From SFTH01 sp963643985 (lineage in GTDB: Bacteria; Bacillota; Clostridia; Christensenellales; Aristaeellaceae), in assembly GCA_963643985.1 (NCBI GenBank), contig CAVINP010000074.1, positions 1 through 9,701 of the forward strand: a DNA stretch of 9,701 nucleotides, given 5' to 3'. The notes below the pieces were generated by a model, which made no database searches, was not told the origin of the DNA, and saw only the letters and a list, made by a program, of their open reading frames with translations. Numbering within the stretch: position 1 is the stretch's first letter; each line of letters opens with the position of its first letter. Both the position numbers and the translations under genes were made by a program. Shown here in pieces: positions 1-7,398 of the stretch.

Positions 1-621
1 GCCAATGTCTCCGGTTTTTCCGTGGACGAATATACCCAGGTCTGCCGGAAACTGGACGCATGTGAGCAGGTCGGCTGGCTGGAGGTCAACATCTCCTGCC
101 CGAACGTGCACGGCGGCGGCATGAGCTTCGGCACGGATCCGAAGATGGCGGCTGAGGTGACGCGGGCGATCAAGGCGGTTACGCGCAAGCCCGTCATCAT
201 GAAGCTCAGCCCGAATGTGAAAGACATCTGCGAGATCGCCAAGGCCTGCGCGGATGCGGGCGCAGACGGTCTGTCGCTGATCAACACGCTGCTGGGCATG
301 CGCATCAATCTGCGCACAAAAAAACCGCTGCTGGCCAACAAAACCGGCGGCATGAGCGGCGGCGGCATATTCCCGCTGGCTGTGCGCATGGTCTATCAGG
401 TCTACGAGACGGTGGACATTCCCATCGTCGGCGTGGGCGGCGTATCAAGTGCGGAAGACGTCATAGAGATGATGCTGGCCGGTGCTACGGCGGTGCAGGT
501 CGGCGCGGCCAATCTGGTGCAGCCCTATGTCTGCCGGGACATTATAGAGCAGCTCCCGCAGGTCATGCAAAAATATCATATTGAAAGCCTGAATACAATC
601 ATCGGAGGTGCACACGCATAA
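1..621 (+). CDS. pyrD: Dihydroorotate dehydrogenase, class 1 (3' part; 5' end outside window)
   Basis: Oxidises dihydroorotate to orotate with FMN, the fourth step of UMP synthesis, in the cytoplasm. The reading frame is open from base 1, so the start lies upstream; 206 residues are visible and roughly 100 are missing compared with the family's usual length of about 300. Visible residues 31-35 are ISCPN, the loop carrying the active-site cysteine of class 1 enzymes (Cys33 here). Near the C-terminus, IVGVGGVSSAEDV followed by AGATAVQVGAA is the FMN phosphate-binding end of the TIM barrel. Overall similarity and clostridial context suggest class 1B, which needs a PyrK electron-transfer subunit; pyrK would be expected just upstream but is not in view. 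The stop codon overlaps the pyrF start by one base (TAATG), implying coupled translation. Confidence 0.95.
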   Translation, partial: ANVSGFSVDEYTQVCRKLDACEQVGWLEVNISCPNVHGGGMSFGTDPKMAAEVTRAIKAVTRKPVIMKLSPNVKDICEIAKACADAGADGLSLINTLLGMRINLRTKKPLLANKTGGMSGGGIFPLAVRMVYQVYETVDIPIVGVGGVSSAEDVIEMMLAGATAVQVGAANLVQPYVCRDIIEQLPQVMQKYHIESLNTIIGGAHA

Positions 622-1319
622 TGGGACGCGACGTTATCATTGCCTGCGACTTCTCAAGCCGCGAGGCGACGCTGAACTTTCTGGACCGGTTTACGGATGA
701 GAAGCCCTTTGTGAAGATCGGCATGGAGCTCTTCTATGCGGAGGGGCCGCAGATCGTGCGCGACATCAAGGCACGCGGCCACAAGATCTTTCTGGATCTG
801 AAGCTGCACGACATTCCCAACACCGTCAAAAAGACCATGAACGTGCTCTCCAGGCTGGATGTGGACATCACCAACCTGCACTGCGCGGGCACGGTCAACA
901 TGATGCGTGCCGCCATCGAAGGCCTGACACGCCCGGACGGCAGCAGACCGCTGCTGATCGGCGTGACGCAGCTGACCTCCACCGACCGGCAGAGCATGGA
1001 GGATGAGCTTTGGATCCGCGAGCCGATCGACGAGGTCATCATGCACTACGGCGAGCTGGCCAAGGAAGCAGGGCTTGACGGCGTGGTCTGCTCACCGCTG
1101 GAGGCAGGCAAGGTGCACGAGCGCTGCGGCAAGGGCTTCCTGACCGTCACCCCCGGCGTGCGCTTTGCCGACGGCGACGTGGGCGACCAGAAGCGCGTGA
1201 CCACACCCGCCGGGGCCAGGGAACTGGGCAGCGACTACATCGTGGTCGGCAGACCGATCACGGCAGCAAGTGACCCTGTGGCGGCCTATCGCCGCTGCGT
1301 GCGCGAATTTGTGGACTAA
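621..1319 (+). CDS. pyrF: Orotidine 5'-phosphate decarboxylase
   Basis: Decarboxylates OMP to UMP, the last step of the pathway. The protein is 232 residues, normal for the compact bacterial form. Residues 57-69 (FLDLKLHDIPNTV) contain the D-x-K-x-x-D catalytic signature (Asp59, Lys61, Asp64). The conserved Asp10 (IIACDFSS) and Lys32 (FVKIGMELF) of the active site are present. VTPGVRF (176-182) and DYIVVGRPITAASDP (205-219) form the phosphate-binding loops at the end of the barrel. The start is the ATG in the TAATG overlap with pyrD; GGAGG lies 12 bases upstream, a rather long spacing, so reinitiation after pyrD probably helps. It is followed 15 bases later by pyrE. Confidence 0.97.
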   Translation: MGRDVIIACDFSSREATLNFLDRFTDEKPFVKIGMELFYAEGPQIVRDIKARGHKIFLDLKLHDIPNTVKKTMNVLSRLDVDITNLHCAGTVNMMRAAIEGLTRPDGSRPLLIGVTQLTSTDRQSMEDELWIREPIDEVIMHYGELAKEAGLDGVVCSPLEAGKVHERCGKGFLTVTPGVRFADGDVGDQKRVTTPAGARELGSDYIVVGRPITAASDPVAAYRRCVREFVD

Positions 1320-1334
1320 CGGAGGAATAGCATT

Positions 1335-1979
1335 ATGGATATGAAAAAACAAATCGCGGCCGCTCTTTTGAGCATTCAGGCCGTCATCTTCCGCCCCGAG
1401 GAACCCTTCACCTGGGCCAGCGGCATCAAAAGCCCCATCTACTGCGACAATCGTCTGACGCTCACTGCGCCCGAGGTACGCACGCAGATCGAGGAGGGGC
1501 TGGCGCAAATCGTCCGCGAATACTATCCCGAGGCCGAGGTACTGATGGGCACGTCCACCGCGGGCATTGCCCACGCCGCCATCGTGGGACACCTGATGAA
1601 CATGCCTATGGGCTATGTGCGCTCGGGCGCAAAGGATCACGGCAGGAAGAACCGGATCGAGGGCAGGCTTCTGCCGGGTCAGAAGGTGGTCGTCATCGAG
1701 GATCTGATCTCGACCGGCGGCAGCGCAATCGAGGTCGTCGACGTACTGCGCGAGGCGGGCGCCACCGTGCTGGGCATCGCCTCCATATTCACCTACGGCA
1801 TGCAAAAGGGACTGGATCGTCTGGCCGCAGCAAATGTCAGAAACGTTTCGCTGACCGATTTTGACGCGATGTGCGAGGCGGCTGCCGAGGAAGGCTACAT
1901 TCAGAAGGCGGACATCGCGCGGCTGATCGCCTTCCGCAACAACCCTTCGGATGAAAGCTGGATCGGAGGAAACAGGTAA
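1335..1979 (+). CDS. pyrE: Orotate phosphoribosyltransferase
   Basis: Joins orotate and PRPP to give OMP and pyrophosphate, feeding PyrF. The protein is 214 residues, within the usual range. The PRPP-binding signature VVVIEDLISTGGSA is at residues 118-131. The N-terminal FTWASGIKSPIYCDNR (25-40) is the family's orotate/dimer segment, and Lys100-Asp-His-Gly sits in the mobile catalytic loop. The start ATG is preceded by GGAGGAA with about 9 bases of spacing. The stop overlaps the pyrB ATG by one base. The C-terminal tail after residue 195 is hydrophilic and not obviously part of the fold. Confidence 0.97.
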   Translation: MDMKKQIAAALLSIQAVIFRPEEPFTWASGIKSPIYCDNRLTLTAPEVRTQIEEGLAQIVREYYPEAEVLMGTSTAGIAHAAIVGHLMNMPMGYVRSGAKDHGRKNRIEGRLLPGQKVVVIEDLISTGGSAIEVVDVLREAGATVLGIASIFTYGMQKGLDRLAAANVRNVSLTDFDAMCEAAAEEGYIQKADIARLIAFRNNPSDESWIGGNR

Positions 1980-2896
1980 TGCGCCATCTGATTGATATCA
2001 TGCAGCTGTCCACCGATGAACTTCAGGAGCTGATAGATTGCGCTCTGGACATCATCGCCAACCCCGGGAAGTACGCCGAGGCCTGCCACGGCAAGAAGCT
2101 GGCCACGCTGTTCTTTGAGCCCTCGACCCGCACGAGGCTCTCTTTTGAGGCCGCCATGTACGAGCTTGGCGGAAACGTGCTGGGCTTTGCCTCCGCGAAC
2201 ACCTCCTCGGCCAGCAAGGGCGAAAGCGTCGCGGACACTGCCAGGATGATCTCCTGCTACGCCGACATCATCGCCATGCGCCATCCCAAGGAGGGTGCGC
2301 CGCTGGTGGCCAGCCGGAATGCGAGCATCCCCGTGGTCAATGCCGGTGACGGCGGCCACAACCATCCCACCCAGACGCTGGCGGACATACTGACCATTTA
2401 CCGTGAAAAGGGCCGCCTGTCGGACATGACGATCGGCGTCTGCGGCGATCTGAAGTTCGGCCGCACGGTACACTCACTGGTCAGCGCCATGAGCCGCTAT
2501 GAAAATGTGAAATTTGTGATGATCAGCCCGGATGAGCTGAAGATTCCGCGCTACATAATCACCGACGTGCTCGAGCCGGCAGGCATCGAATACAAAGAGG
2601 TCTCCGATCTGGAAGAGGTCATGCCCCGGCTGGATGTGCTCTACATGACGCGCGTGCAGCGCGAACGTTTCTTCAATGAGGCAGATTACGTTCGTCTGAA
2701 GGACAGTTACATACTGACACCTGAGAAGCTCAGAACAGCCAAGGAGGATCTGAAGATACTGCATCCTCTGCCGCGCGTGAATGAAATATCGGTTGCAGTG
2801 GACGACGATCCCCGCGCGTGCTACTTCAAACAGGCCCTCAACGGCAAATACATGCGCATGGCACTGATACTCAAGCTCCTGGAGGTGAAAGTATGA
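1979..2896 (+). CDS. pyrB: Aspartate carbamoyltransferase, catalytic subunit
   Basis: Condenses carbamoyl phosphate with aspartate to give N-carbamoyl-aspartate, the committed step. The protein is 305 residues, the normal length for the catalytic chain. FFEPSTRTRLSFE (45-57) holds the Ser-Thr-Arg-Thr carbamoyl-phosphate loop. Lys80 in SKGES is the lysine contributed to the neighbouring subunit's active site. HPTQ is at 129-132 and HPLPRVNEI, part of the aspartate domain, at 262-270. GGAGG stands 9 bases before the ATG. It overlaps pyrI by four bases (ATGA), so catalytic and regulatory chains are probably made in a coupled ratio and assemble into the allosteric holoenzyme. Confidence 0.97.
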   Translation: MRHLIDIMQLSTDELQELIDCALDIIANPGKYAEACHGKKLATLFFEPSTRTRLSFEAAMYELGGNVLGFASANTSSASKGESVADTARMISCYADIIAMRHPKEGAPLVASRNASIPVVNAGDGGHNHPTQTLADILTIYREKGRLSDMTIGVCGDLKFGRTVHSLVSAMSRYENVKFVMISPDELKIPRYIITDVLEPAGIEYKEVSDLEEVMPRLDVLYMTRVQRERFFNEADYVRLKDSYILTPEKLRTAKEDLKILHPLPRVNEISVAVDDDPRACYFKQALNGKYMRMALILKLLEVKV

Positions 2897-3321
2897 TTAT
2901 CGGTCAGATCAAGGACGGCATCGTGCTCGATCACATCACCGCGGGTCGCGGCATGGAGATATACAAGATACTGGGTCTGGACAAGCTTGACTGCACCGTT
3001 GCGATGATCAAGAACGCCGAGAGCCAAAAGCGCGGCCGCAAGGACATCATCAAGATCGGCCAGGTGATCGATCTGAACTTTGATGTGCTGGGCTACATCG
3101 ATCCCGGTGTCACGGTGAACATCATTCAGGACGGCAAGCTCGTCAAGCGTGCGCACCTGTCGCTGCCGCAGCGCGTGCAGGACATCATCAAATGCAAAAA
3201 TCCGCGCTGCATCACCTCCACGGAACAGGAACTGCAGCACGAGTTTCGACTGGTCAACCCCGAACGTCGCGTCTACAGGTGTATCTACTGCGATGCCCCA
3301 AGCCCGAAGATCGGGGAATGA
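2893..3321 (+). CDS. pyrI: Aspartate carbamoyltransferase, regulatory subunit
   Basis: The nucleotide-binding, non-catalytic chain of ATCase, which transmits feedback control by pyrimidine and purine nucleotides. The protein is 142 residues, slightly shorter than the E. coli chain of about 153. The N-terminal nucleotide-binding domain includes DGIVLDHITAGRG (8-20). The C-terminal zinc domain keeps all four cysteines, Cys101, Cys106, Cys130 and Cys133 (CKNPRC and CIYC), needed to contact PyrB. The frame is open further upstream, but the ATG at 2893 follows GGAGGTG with about 7 bases of spacing and forms the ATGA overlap with pyrB, so it is the chosen start. It is the last gene of the operon. 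Confidence 0.96.
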   Translation: MIIGQIKDGIVLDHITAGRGMEIYKILGLDKLDCTVAMIKNAESQKRGRKDIIKIGQVIDLNFDVLGYIDPGVTVNIIQDGKLVKRAHLSLPQRVQDIIKCKNPRCITSTEQELQHEFRLVNPERRVYRCIYCDAPSPKIGE

Positions 3322-3324
3322 ACG

Positions 3325-3367
3325 AACCCCTCCGCCGCTTTTTTCCATGCTTGCGGCGGAGGGGTTT
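3325..3367 (+). terminator. Rho-independent terminator of the pyr operon
   Basis: Four bases after the pyrI stop a perfect 14-bp stem forms: AACCCCTCCGCCGC (3325-3338) pairs with its complement at 3353-3366, with a 14-base loop. The T-run after it is short (TTT then GTC), but the GC-rich stem and its position make it the likely end of the operon transcript. Confidence 0.85.
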
Positions 3368-3415
3368 GTCAGCAACAAAGAATATGGATCGGAGACCGGA
3401 GGAAAACGGTTTTAA

Positions 3416-3469
3416 GGATACACTGATTAAATGAGATGGTAAGCTGAGCAGTGCACTTCGAAACAGCAG
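3416..3469 (+). repeat. Short dispersed repeat, copy 1
   Basis: This segment recurs at 9570-9623 in the same orientation. Of 54 aligned positions 49 agree by eye, and the first 38 differ only once (A3436 versus G9590). It starts GGATACACTGATTAAATGAG and contains CACTG...CAGTG as a small internal inverted repeat. It lies in the gap between the pyr terminator and the convergently oriented merR, ending 14 bases from the merR stop. No reading frame is shared by the copies. It could be a short intergenic repeat or the remnant of an insertion-sequence end; I do not recognise the family. Confidence 0.8.
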
Positions 3470-3482
3470 CAGCTTTTCCATA

Positions 3483-4316
3483 TCATTCTCCCTTTGCTTC
3501 CACCGGAATGCTGATCTCCGTCAGAAACTTTTCCGTGTCGTTCGTGATGCCGTAGTCGATGAGCGTAATCTCCTCGGAATCGCCCGCAGGCATAAGATTG
3601 TGCGAGGCCATGTAGTCCGCCAGAGTACGGTAGTGCTGCGGTGCATCAATGTGCGTGCCGTGAAAGCGCAGGCGAATGCAGCGCCGCTCGGGCAGCAGGC
3701 AGATGTCTCCGCTGAAGTGGTCTGCCTCGTCGAGCATCAGAAACACGCCGTCGTAGCTGTCGAAGCGGCCCTGCATTATATGCTCCCGCGATATGCCCAC
3801 GCCGACCTTACCCAGGAAGATCAGCGCTTCGGGCTGGGCCTGCGCCAGATGAATGGTCGGCAATTCCATGTCGCGGTAATTGCGGATCTGAAGCTGACGA
3901 TTCACCCGATACATGCGAGCGGGCGGCAGTATGACCTCTTCGATCACATCTGCCGTCGCCCCTCGTGCCTCGGCAAGCACGGCAAGGCGCTTGTCAATCT
4001 TACGGGACACGCGCTGCAGTTCGTCCATTTTCAGACGCAGTGTTTCCTGCTGTTTGCGCAGCTTTTCTTCGATGCGCTCCACATCGCGGTTCTGCAAAAA
4101 ATCCGCAATCTCCGAAAGCGGCATATCCAGTGCACGCAGATAGCGTATGGTGTTGAAACGTTCAAATTGATTCGGACCGTAGTAGCGGTAGCCGCTGTCC
4201 GGATCCGTGTATTCCGGCGTGACCAGCCCCAACACCTCGTAATGGCGTATGCTGCTCACGCTCAGATCAAACAGCCGCGCCACATCGCCGATTCGAAACA
4301 GCCCGGAGGGGGTCAT
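3483..4316 (-). CDS. MerR-family transcriptional regulator with GyrI-like effector domain
   Basis: A predicted ligand-responsive activator of the multidrug-resistance type (BmrR/BltR/TipA-like architecture), 277 residues. Residues 7-26 (FRIGDVARLFDLSVSSIRHY) are the MerR helix-turn-helix, followed by the wing with DPDSGYRYYGPNQ at about 38-50. A long amphipathic helix at about 75-115 is the usual antiparallel coiled-coil dimerisation element. The remaining 160 residues resemble the GyrI-like small-molecule-binding domain, ending in an acidic IDYGI...EISIPVE region typical of that fold. The start ATG overlaps the stop of the upstream MATE gene (ATGA), with AAGGA about 9-10 bases before it. It probably binds the dyad in the promoter at 5679-5712 and so controls both the pump and itself. 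The ligand cannot be told from the sequence. Confidence 0.9.
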   Translation of the reverse strand: MTPSGLFRIGDVARLFDLSVSSIRHYEVLGLVTPEYTDPDSGYRYYGPNQFERFNTIRYLRALDMPLSEIADFLQNRDVERIEEKLRKQQETLRLKMDELQRVSRKIDKRLAVLAEARGATADVIEEVILPPARMYRVNRQLQIRNYRDMELPTIHLAQAQPEALIFLGKVGVGISREHIMQGRFDSYDGVFLMLDEADHFSGDICLLPERRCIRLRFHGTHIDAPQHYRTLADYMASHNLMPAGDSEEITLIDYGITNDTEKFLTEISIPVEAKGE

Positions 4317-5647
4317 GCGTGCACTTCCTTTCGCCGTATCACGATAAAGGCAATCACGCAGACGATGATCGAGAGCAGGGAGCCCGCCGCCGAGGCCAGG
4401 CCCATCGGCAGCAGCGTGTTCGGAAAAAATTTCGAGGCGAGGTACGCGCCCGGCACGCGGGCCAGCACGATCGACAATACGTTGTGCAGAAAAGATATGC
4501 CGGACTTGCCGCAGGCACAGAAGTAGCCGCTGAAGCTGAACTGCACGCCTGCAAAGGCGCAGTCGAGTATGTAGCCGCGTATGTACTGCCCGCCGGCCAC
4601 GGCCACCGCCGCATCCGCGGTGAACAGACTCACCATGTCCGCCGCGATGAACTGCACCAGTATGGACATGATCGCGCCGAAGCCGAGGCCGATGGTTGCG
4701 CCGATGCGCAGCGTCTCAACCGCGCGTTCCGGCTTGCCCGCGCCGATATTCTGCGCGCCCAGTGCCGAAATGGTGGAGAGCATGGACGAGGGCACGAGGA
4801 AGAGGAAACTGATGATCTTCTCCACGATGCCGACCGCAGCCGAATCCGTCAAGCCGCGGTGATTGGCGATGATGGTGATAATCACGAACGAAACCTGAAT
4901 AAAGCCGTCCTGAAGCGCCACCGGCACACCCACGCGCAGCAGTTGCCCCATCACGCTCCGCTGCGGTCTGAAGTCACTGCGGTGAAGGCTGATGCCGCTC
5001 TTTTTTCTGAGGATCGCCGCCAGCGACACCGCAACGCTGATCGCCTGTGCCAGCGTCGTGCCCAGTGCCGCACCCGCCGGGCCCATGTGCAGTGCGCCCA
5101 TGAACAGGTAGTCCAGAATGATATTGGCCGCGCAGGCCACCGCGATGAATTTCATGGGTGTTTTGCTGTCGCCCATGCCGCGGAAGATCGAGCTGATGAT
5201 GTTGTATGCCGTGATGAAGGGTATGCCTGCAAAGCAGATCGTGAGATATGCAATCGTGCCGGAGAGCGCCTCCTCGGGCGTGGACATGACGAGGGCGATC
5301 GGTCGCGTGAGCACCAGCAGCAGTGCCGTCAACACCACGCAGAGCGACATAAACAGCGTCACCGTATTTCCCACACCCACGCAGACGCGCCTGTGGTCTT
5401 CTGCACCGACCGCGCGGCCGATCAGCACTGTCGAGCCCATCGCCAGCCCCACGAGCATCACCGTGAGCATATGCATGACCTGCGAGCCGATGGACACCGC
5501 CGTGGTGCTCGCCACGCCCTCGTATTGGCCGATGATGAACAGGTCGGCCATGCCGTAGAGCGTCTGCAGAAAGTAGGACAGAAGATACGGCAGCGAGAAC
5601 CGGATCACATTCCTGAGCACGCTGCCGGACGTGAGATTTCTTTCCAT
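4313..5647 (-). CDS. MATE family multidrug/Na+ (or H+) antiporter
   Basis: A polytopic inner-membrane efflux protein that exports cationic or aromatic compounds in exchange for Na+ or H+. The protein is 444 residues with about twelve hydrophobic helices in two similar halves, the normal size. The N-terminus, ending PYLLSYFLQTLYGMADLFIIGQY, is typical of bacterial MATE proteins, and LVGLAMGSTVLIGRAVGA and FRGMGDSKTPM are recognisable family segments. The frame is open 17 codons further upstream, but that stretch contains the promoter -10 region. The ATG at 5647 has GGAAGGTG (5653-5660) five bases before it and starts MERNLTSGS, so it is preferred. It is the first gene of a two-gene operon with the MerR regulator; substrate unknown. 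Confidence 0.93.
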   Translation of the reverse strand: MERNLTSGSVLRNVIRFSLPYLLSYFLQTLYGMADLFIIGQYEGVASTTAVSIGSQVMHMLTVMLVGLAMGSTVLIGRAVGAEDHRRVCVGVGNTVTLFMSLCVVLTALLLVLTRPIALVMSTPEEALSGTIAYLTICFAGIPFITAYNIISSIFRGMGDSKTPMKFIAVACAANIILDYLFMGALHMGPAGAALGTTLAQAISVAVSLAAILRKKSGISLHRSDFRPQRSVMGQLLRVGVPVALQDGFIQVSFVIITIIANHRGLTDSAAVGIVEKIISFLFLVPSSMLSTISALGAQNIGAGKPERAVETLRIGATIGLGFGAIMSILVQFIAADMVSLFTADAAVAVAGGQYIRGYILDCAFAGVQFSFSGYFCACGKSGISFLHNVLSIVLARVPGAYLASKFFPNTLLPMGLASAAGSLLSIIVCVIAFIVIRRKEVHA

Positions 5648-5678
5648 GGGATCACCTTCCGAGTCTTCATATTGCCCT

Positions 5679-5712
5679 ATTATAGTAAACTCTGTCACGG
5701 TTGCAGAGTCAA
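5679..5712 (-). promoter_or_regulatory. MerR-type promoter/operator of the MATE-merR operon
   Basis: Reading the minus strand, TTGACT (5712-5707) is followed by a dyad ACTCTG-N9-CAGAGT (5709-5689), then TACTATAAT. With TACTAT (5687-5682) as -10 the spacer is 19 bases, the over-long spacing known for MerR-activated promoters. The overlapping TATAAT (5684-5679) would give 22. A perfect dyad between -35 and -10 is where MerR proteins bind and untwist the DNA. A start near 5673 leaves a leader of about 25 bases before the MATE ATG. Assignment to the downstream MerR protein is inference. Confidence 0.75.
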
Positions 5713-5736
5713 GCTTTGTTTTTATATCTTAATATT

Positions 5737-5769
5737 AAAAAACTGCCGGAGGACTATGCCTCCGACAGT
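5737..5769 (-). terminator. Rho-independent terminator of the PpiC-type lipoprotein gene
   Basis: On the minus strand an 11-bp stem (5769-5759 with 5752-5742, one G-U pair) closes a six-base loop and is followed by six T residues (5742-5737). It begins 16 bases after the stop codon of the lipoprotein gene and separates that gene from the MATE promoter. Confidence 0.92.
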
Positions 5770-5784
5770 CGGATGTATTATGAA

Positions 5785-7164
5785 TTATTCGCTTACCGCC
5801 GCCAGGAGCGTATTGGCATCGTAGACGGGGTTCAGTTCGGCCACCCAGGCATCGATCGTATCGGTCGCATGGCTCTCCTTCAGGCTCTCAAGCGTCTTGT
5901 CGTAGAGGGCATCGTGCACCTGATCCGGACCGACCTCGCCACCCTGCACGTCAGACTCATAGCGGATGATGTGCACGCCGCTGCCGCTGACCACAGGCGT
6001 GAGCGTATAGTCACCGATATTCTCCAGCGCCATGGCCGCATCGCGGAAGTTGGTCTCCCAGTTGGTGGAAGCTGCGCTGACGTAGTAGCCGCGGGTCTTG
6101 GTCGGCTCGTTCTGCATGCCCGGATCCTCACCGTATTCCTCGATCAGGGCTTCAAAGTCTTCACCGTTTTCAAGGCGGGCATAGATTTCGTCGGTCTTGT
6201 CTTTGACCTCATCCAGGCAAGCCTGCGCTGCGGTTTCGACTGCAGCTTCCAGATCGGGAATCGTGGCCGTCACGGAATCGATGTCGGCCTGAACCTCGTC
6301 TGCCGTGCGCTCGTCCTCGCTCTCGCCCGTCAGGCCCTCAAGTTCGGTATTGAGGCTGTCCAGCTGGGAGTTGGCGCTCTCCAGCGCGGACACGGCATCG
6401 CTGTAGGCCGTCTTCGTCTCGTCGGAGGGGATCAGCAGGATGTGCCTGACCGTGCGGTAGCCGTCCGGCTGCCAGCAGACGATGGTATCTTCCTCGGTCA
6501 TGGCACTCTCAAACGAGCTGCCGTCCACGTAGTTTTCCTGATCCTCGGCAACCTGCGCATCGTAGGCTTCCTGAAGTTCCTCATCGCTGACTTCGGTGAT
6601 CTCGTCCTGCAGCAGTTCGACTTCCTTGTCGTGCTTCGTGGTCAGCAGCAGGCTGTTGTAGGTGGAATCGTAGTCCAGACCCACTTCATAGAGCATAACC
6701 TCGGCGTTGATGTTCTTGTCTTCATCGGTATCGCCGCTTGCAGACTCCAGTGCGCTCTCCAGATTGGAATCATACTGCGTCTGAGCATCCGTTGCAACCT
6801 GCTCAAGCTCCTCATCGCTGAGCGTGTTGCTCTCATCGAACCTGGCGGCGGCCACGACATACTTCAGGTGCTCCTCGATCACGTCCAGTGCCAGAGAGTC
6901 GACCTCGTCCTCGGACATCTCCATGCCGAAATAGGAATACATGTAGGCCGTCTGATTGTAGTTCGAGTTGAACTCGCCCAGCACGTCCGCCACGCTCAAC
7001 GTGCCGCCGGTGTAGGCTGCGACCAGGCCACCGTTGTTCTTTTTGATCTTGGCAATATCCTCGTCCGCCTGCATGCGGGCATCCACTTCAATCAGATTGC
7101 AGCCGCCCAGTGCCACCGCAAGCACGAGCACCAACAGCAGAATCTTTGCAATATTCTTCGTCAT
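5785..7164 (-). CDS. Peptidylprolyl isomerase lipoprotein (PpiC/PrsA-SurA-like foldase)
   Basis: A predicted membrane-anchored extracellular foldase, 459 residues. Residues 1-21 are a lipoprotein signal (Lys near the start, hydrophobic core, lipobox LGG before Cys22). Residues 30-230 are a helical SurA/PrsA-like chaperone region. The parvulin domain begins with YRTVRHILL (236-244) and resumes at ARLENGEDFEALIEEYGEDPG (329-349), ending with VSGSGVHIIRYE (392-403). Between these halves lie about 85 residues rich in Ala, Glu, Ser and Leu with coiled-coil character, much longer than the usual linker. The usual GGxLG stretch is replaced by KTRGYYV, so isomerase activity is uncertain. The protein is strongly acidic. 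The start was chosen at the ATG preceded by AAAGGAAGAG, because it puts the signal peptide at the N-terminus; an in-frame ATG 17 codons upstream would bury it. It is a single-gene unit with its own promoter and terminator. Confidence 0.88.
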   Translation of the reverse strand: MTKNIAKILLLVLVLAVALGGCNLIEVDARMQADEDIAKIKKNNGGLVAAYTGGTLSVADVLGEFNSNYNQTAYMYSYFGMEMSEDEVDSLALDVIEEHLKYVVAAARFDESNTLSDEELEQVATDAQTQYDSNLESALESASGDTDEDKNINAEVMLYEVGLDYDSTYNSLLLTTKHDKEVELLQDEITEVSDEELQEAYDAQVAEDQENYVDGSSFESAMTEEDTIVCWQPDGYRTVRHILLIPSDETKTAYSDAVSALESANSQLDSLNTELEGLTGESEDERTADEVQADIDSVTATIPDLEAAVETAAQACLDEVKDKTDEIYARLENGEDFEALIEEYGEDPGMQNEPTKTRGYYVSAASTNWETNFRDAAMALENIGDYTLTPVVSGSGVHIIRYESDVQGGEVGPDQVHDALYDKTLESLKESHATDTIDAWVAELNPVYDANTLLAAVSE

Positions 7165-7206
7165 GAGTCTCTTCCTTTCAAGTGAGGTAGAACAATCTAA
7201 TAGTAT

Positions 7207-7234
7207 ATTATACACATTTCGGAGAAATTGGCAA
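7207..7234 (-). promoter_or_regulatory. Sigma-70-type promoter of the PpiC-type lipoprotein gene
   Basis: On the minus strand TTGCCA (7234-7229, five of six consensus bases), a 16-base spacer and a perfect TATAAT (7212-7207) precede the gene. A start near 7200 leaves a leader of about 36 bases. This also argues against the longer upstream start for the protein, which would begin at about base 7215, inside the promoter. Confidence 0.75.
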
Positions 7235-7356
7235 GCTGTTTTCCCGCCTCAGCGTTAAGACACAAATAAATTTCAATGGTCAATTCCTCGCCCCTCCCCT
7301 GCAGCCGCAGATTGGGAGATTTTTCCGCTTTATTTCAATTTTACGAAGCAAAATCC

Positions 7357-7385
7357 TTGACAACGTAGCCTCTCACGTGTATAAT
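7357..7385 (+). promoter_or_regulatory. Consensus sigma-70-type promoter of tRNA-Leu
   Basis: TTGACA (7357-7362), 17 bases, TATAAT (7380-7385): both hexamers match the consensus exactly at ideal spacing. The predicted start near 7392 lies only about 7 bases before the tRNA. Such promoters are expected for strongly expressed stable RNA. Confidence 0.9.
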
Positions 7386-7398
7386 ATCTCTTGTGCCT

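Noticed and set aside
3441..3477. AAGCTG...CAGCTTTT inverted repeat considered as a terminator
   Set aside because: Only six base pairs with a 23-base loop and four T residues, reading in the direction opposite to merR; too weak to call.
3254..3481. A 75-codon frame on the minus strand starting just after the merR stop, with AGGGAG before its ATG
   Set aside because: It runs through the first dispersed repeat, the pyr terminator and into antisense pyrI; the apparent ribosome site is simply the last codons of merR, and the product is basic and without domain-like features.
5648..5698. 17-codon N-terminal extension of the MATE protein from a GTG
   Set aside because: The extension is encoded by the promoter -10/dyad region and lacks a ribosome site; the ATG at 5647 has GGAAGGTG in place.
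4319..5824. Long open frame of about 500 codons antisense to the MATE gene
   Set aside because: Low-complexity His/Arg/Gln-rich product, no ribosome site, and it crosses the MerR-type promoter and a terminator; the opposite strand encodes a clear MATE protein.
5701..7185. Open frame antisense to the PpiC-type lipoprotein
   Set aside because: The minus-strand product has a lipoprotein signal and parvulin motifs with a matching promoter and terminator; the plus-strand frame has none of these.
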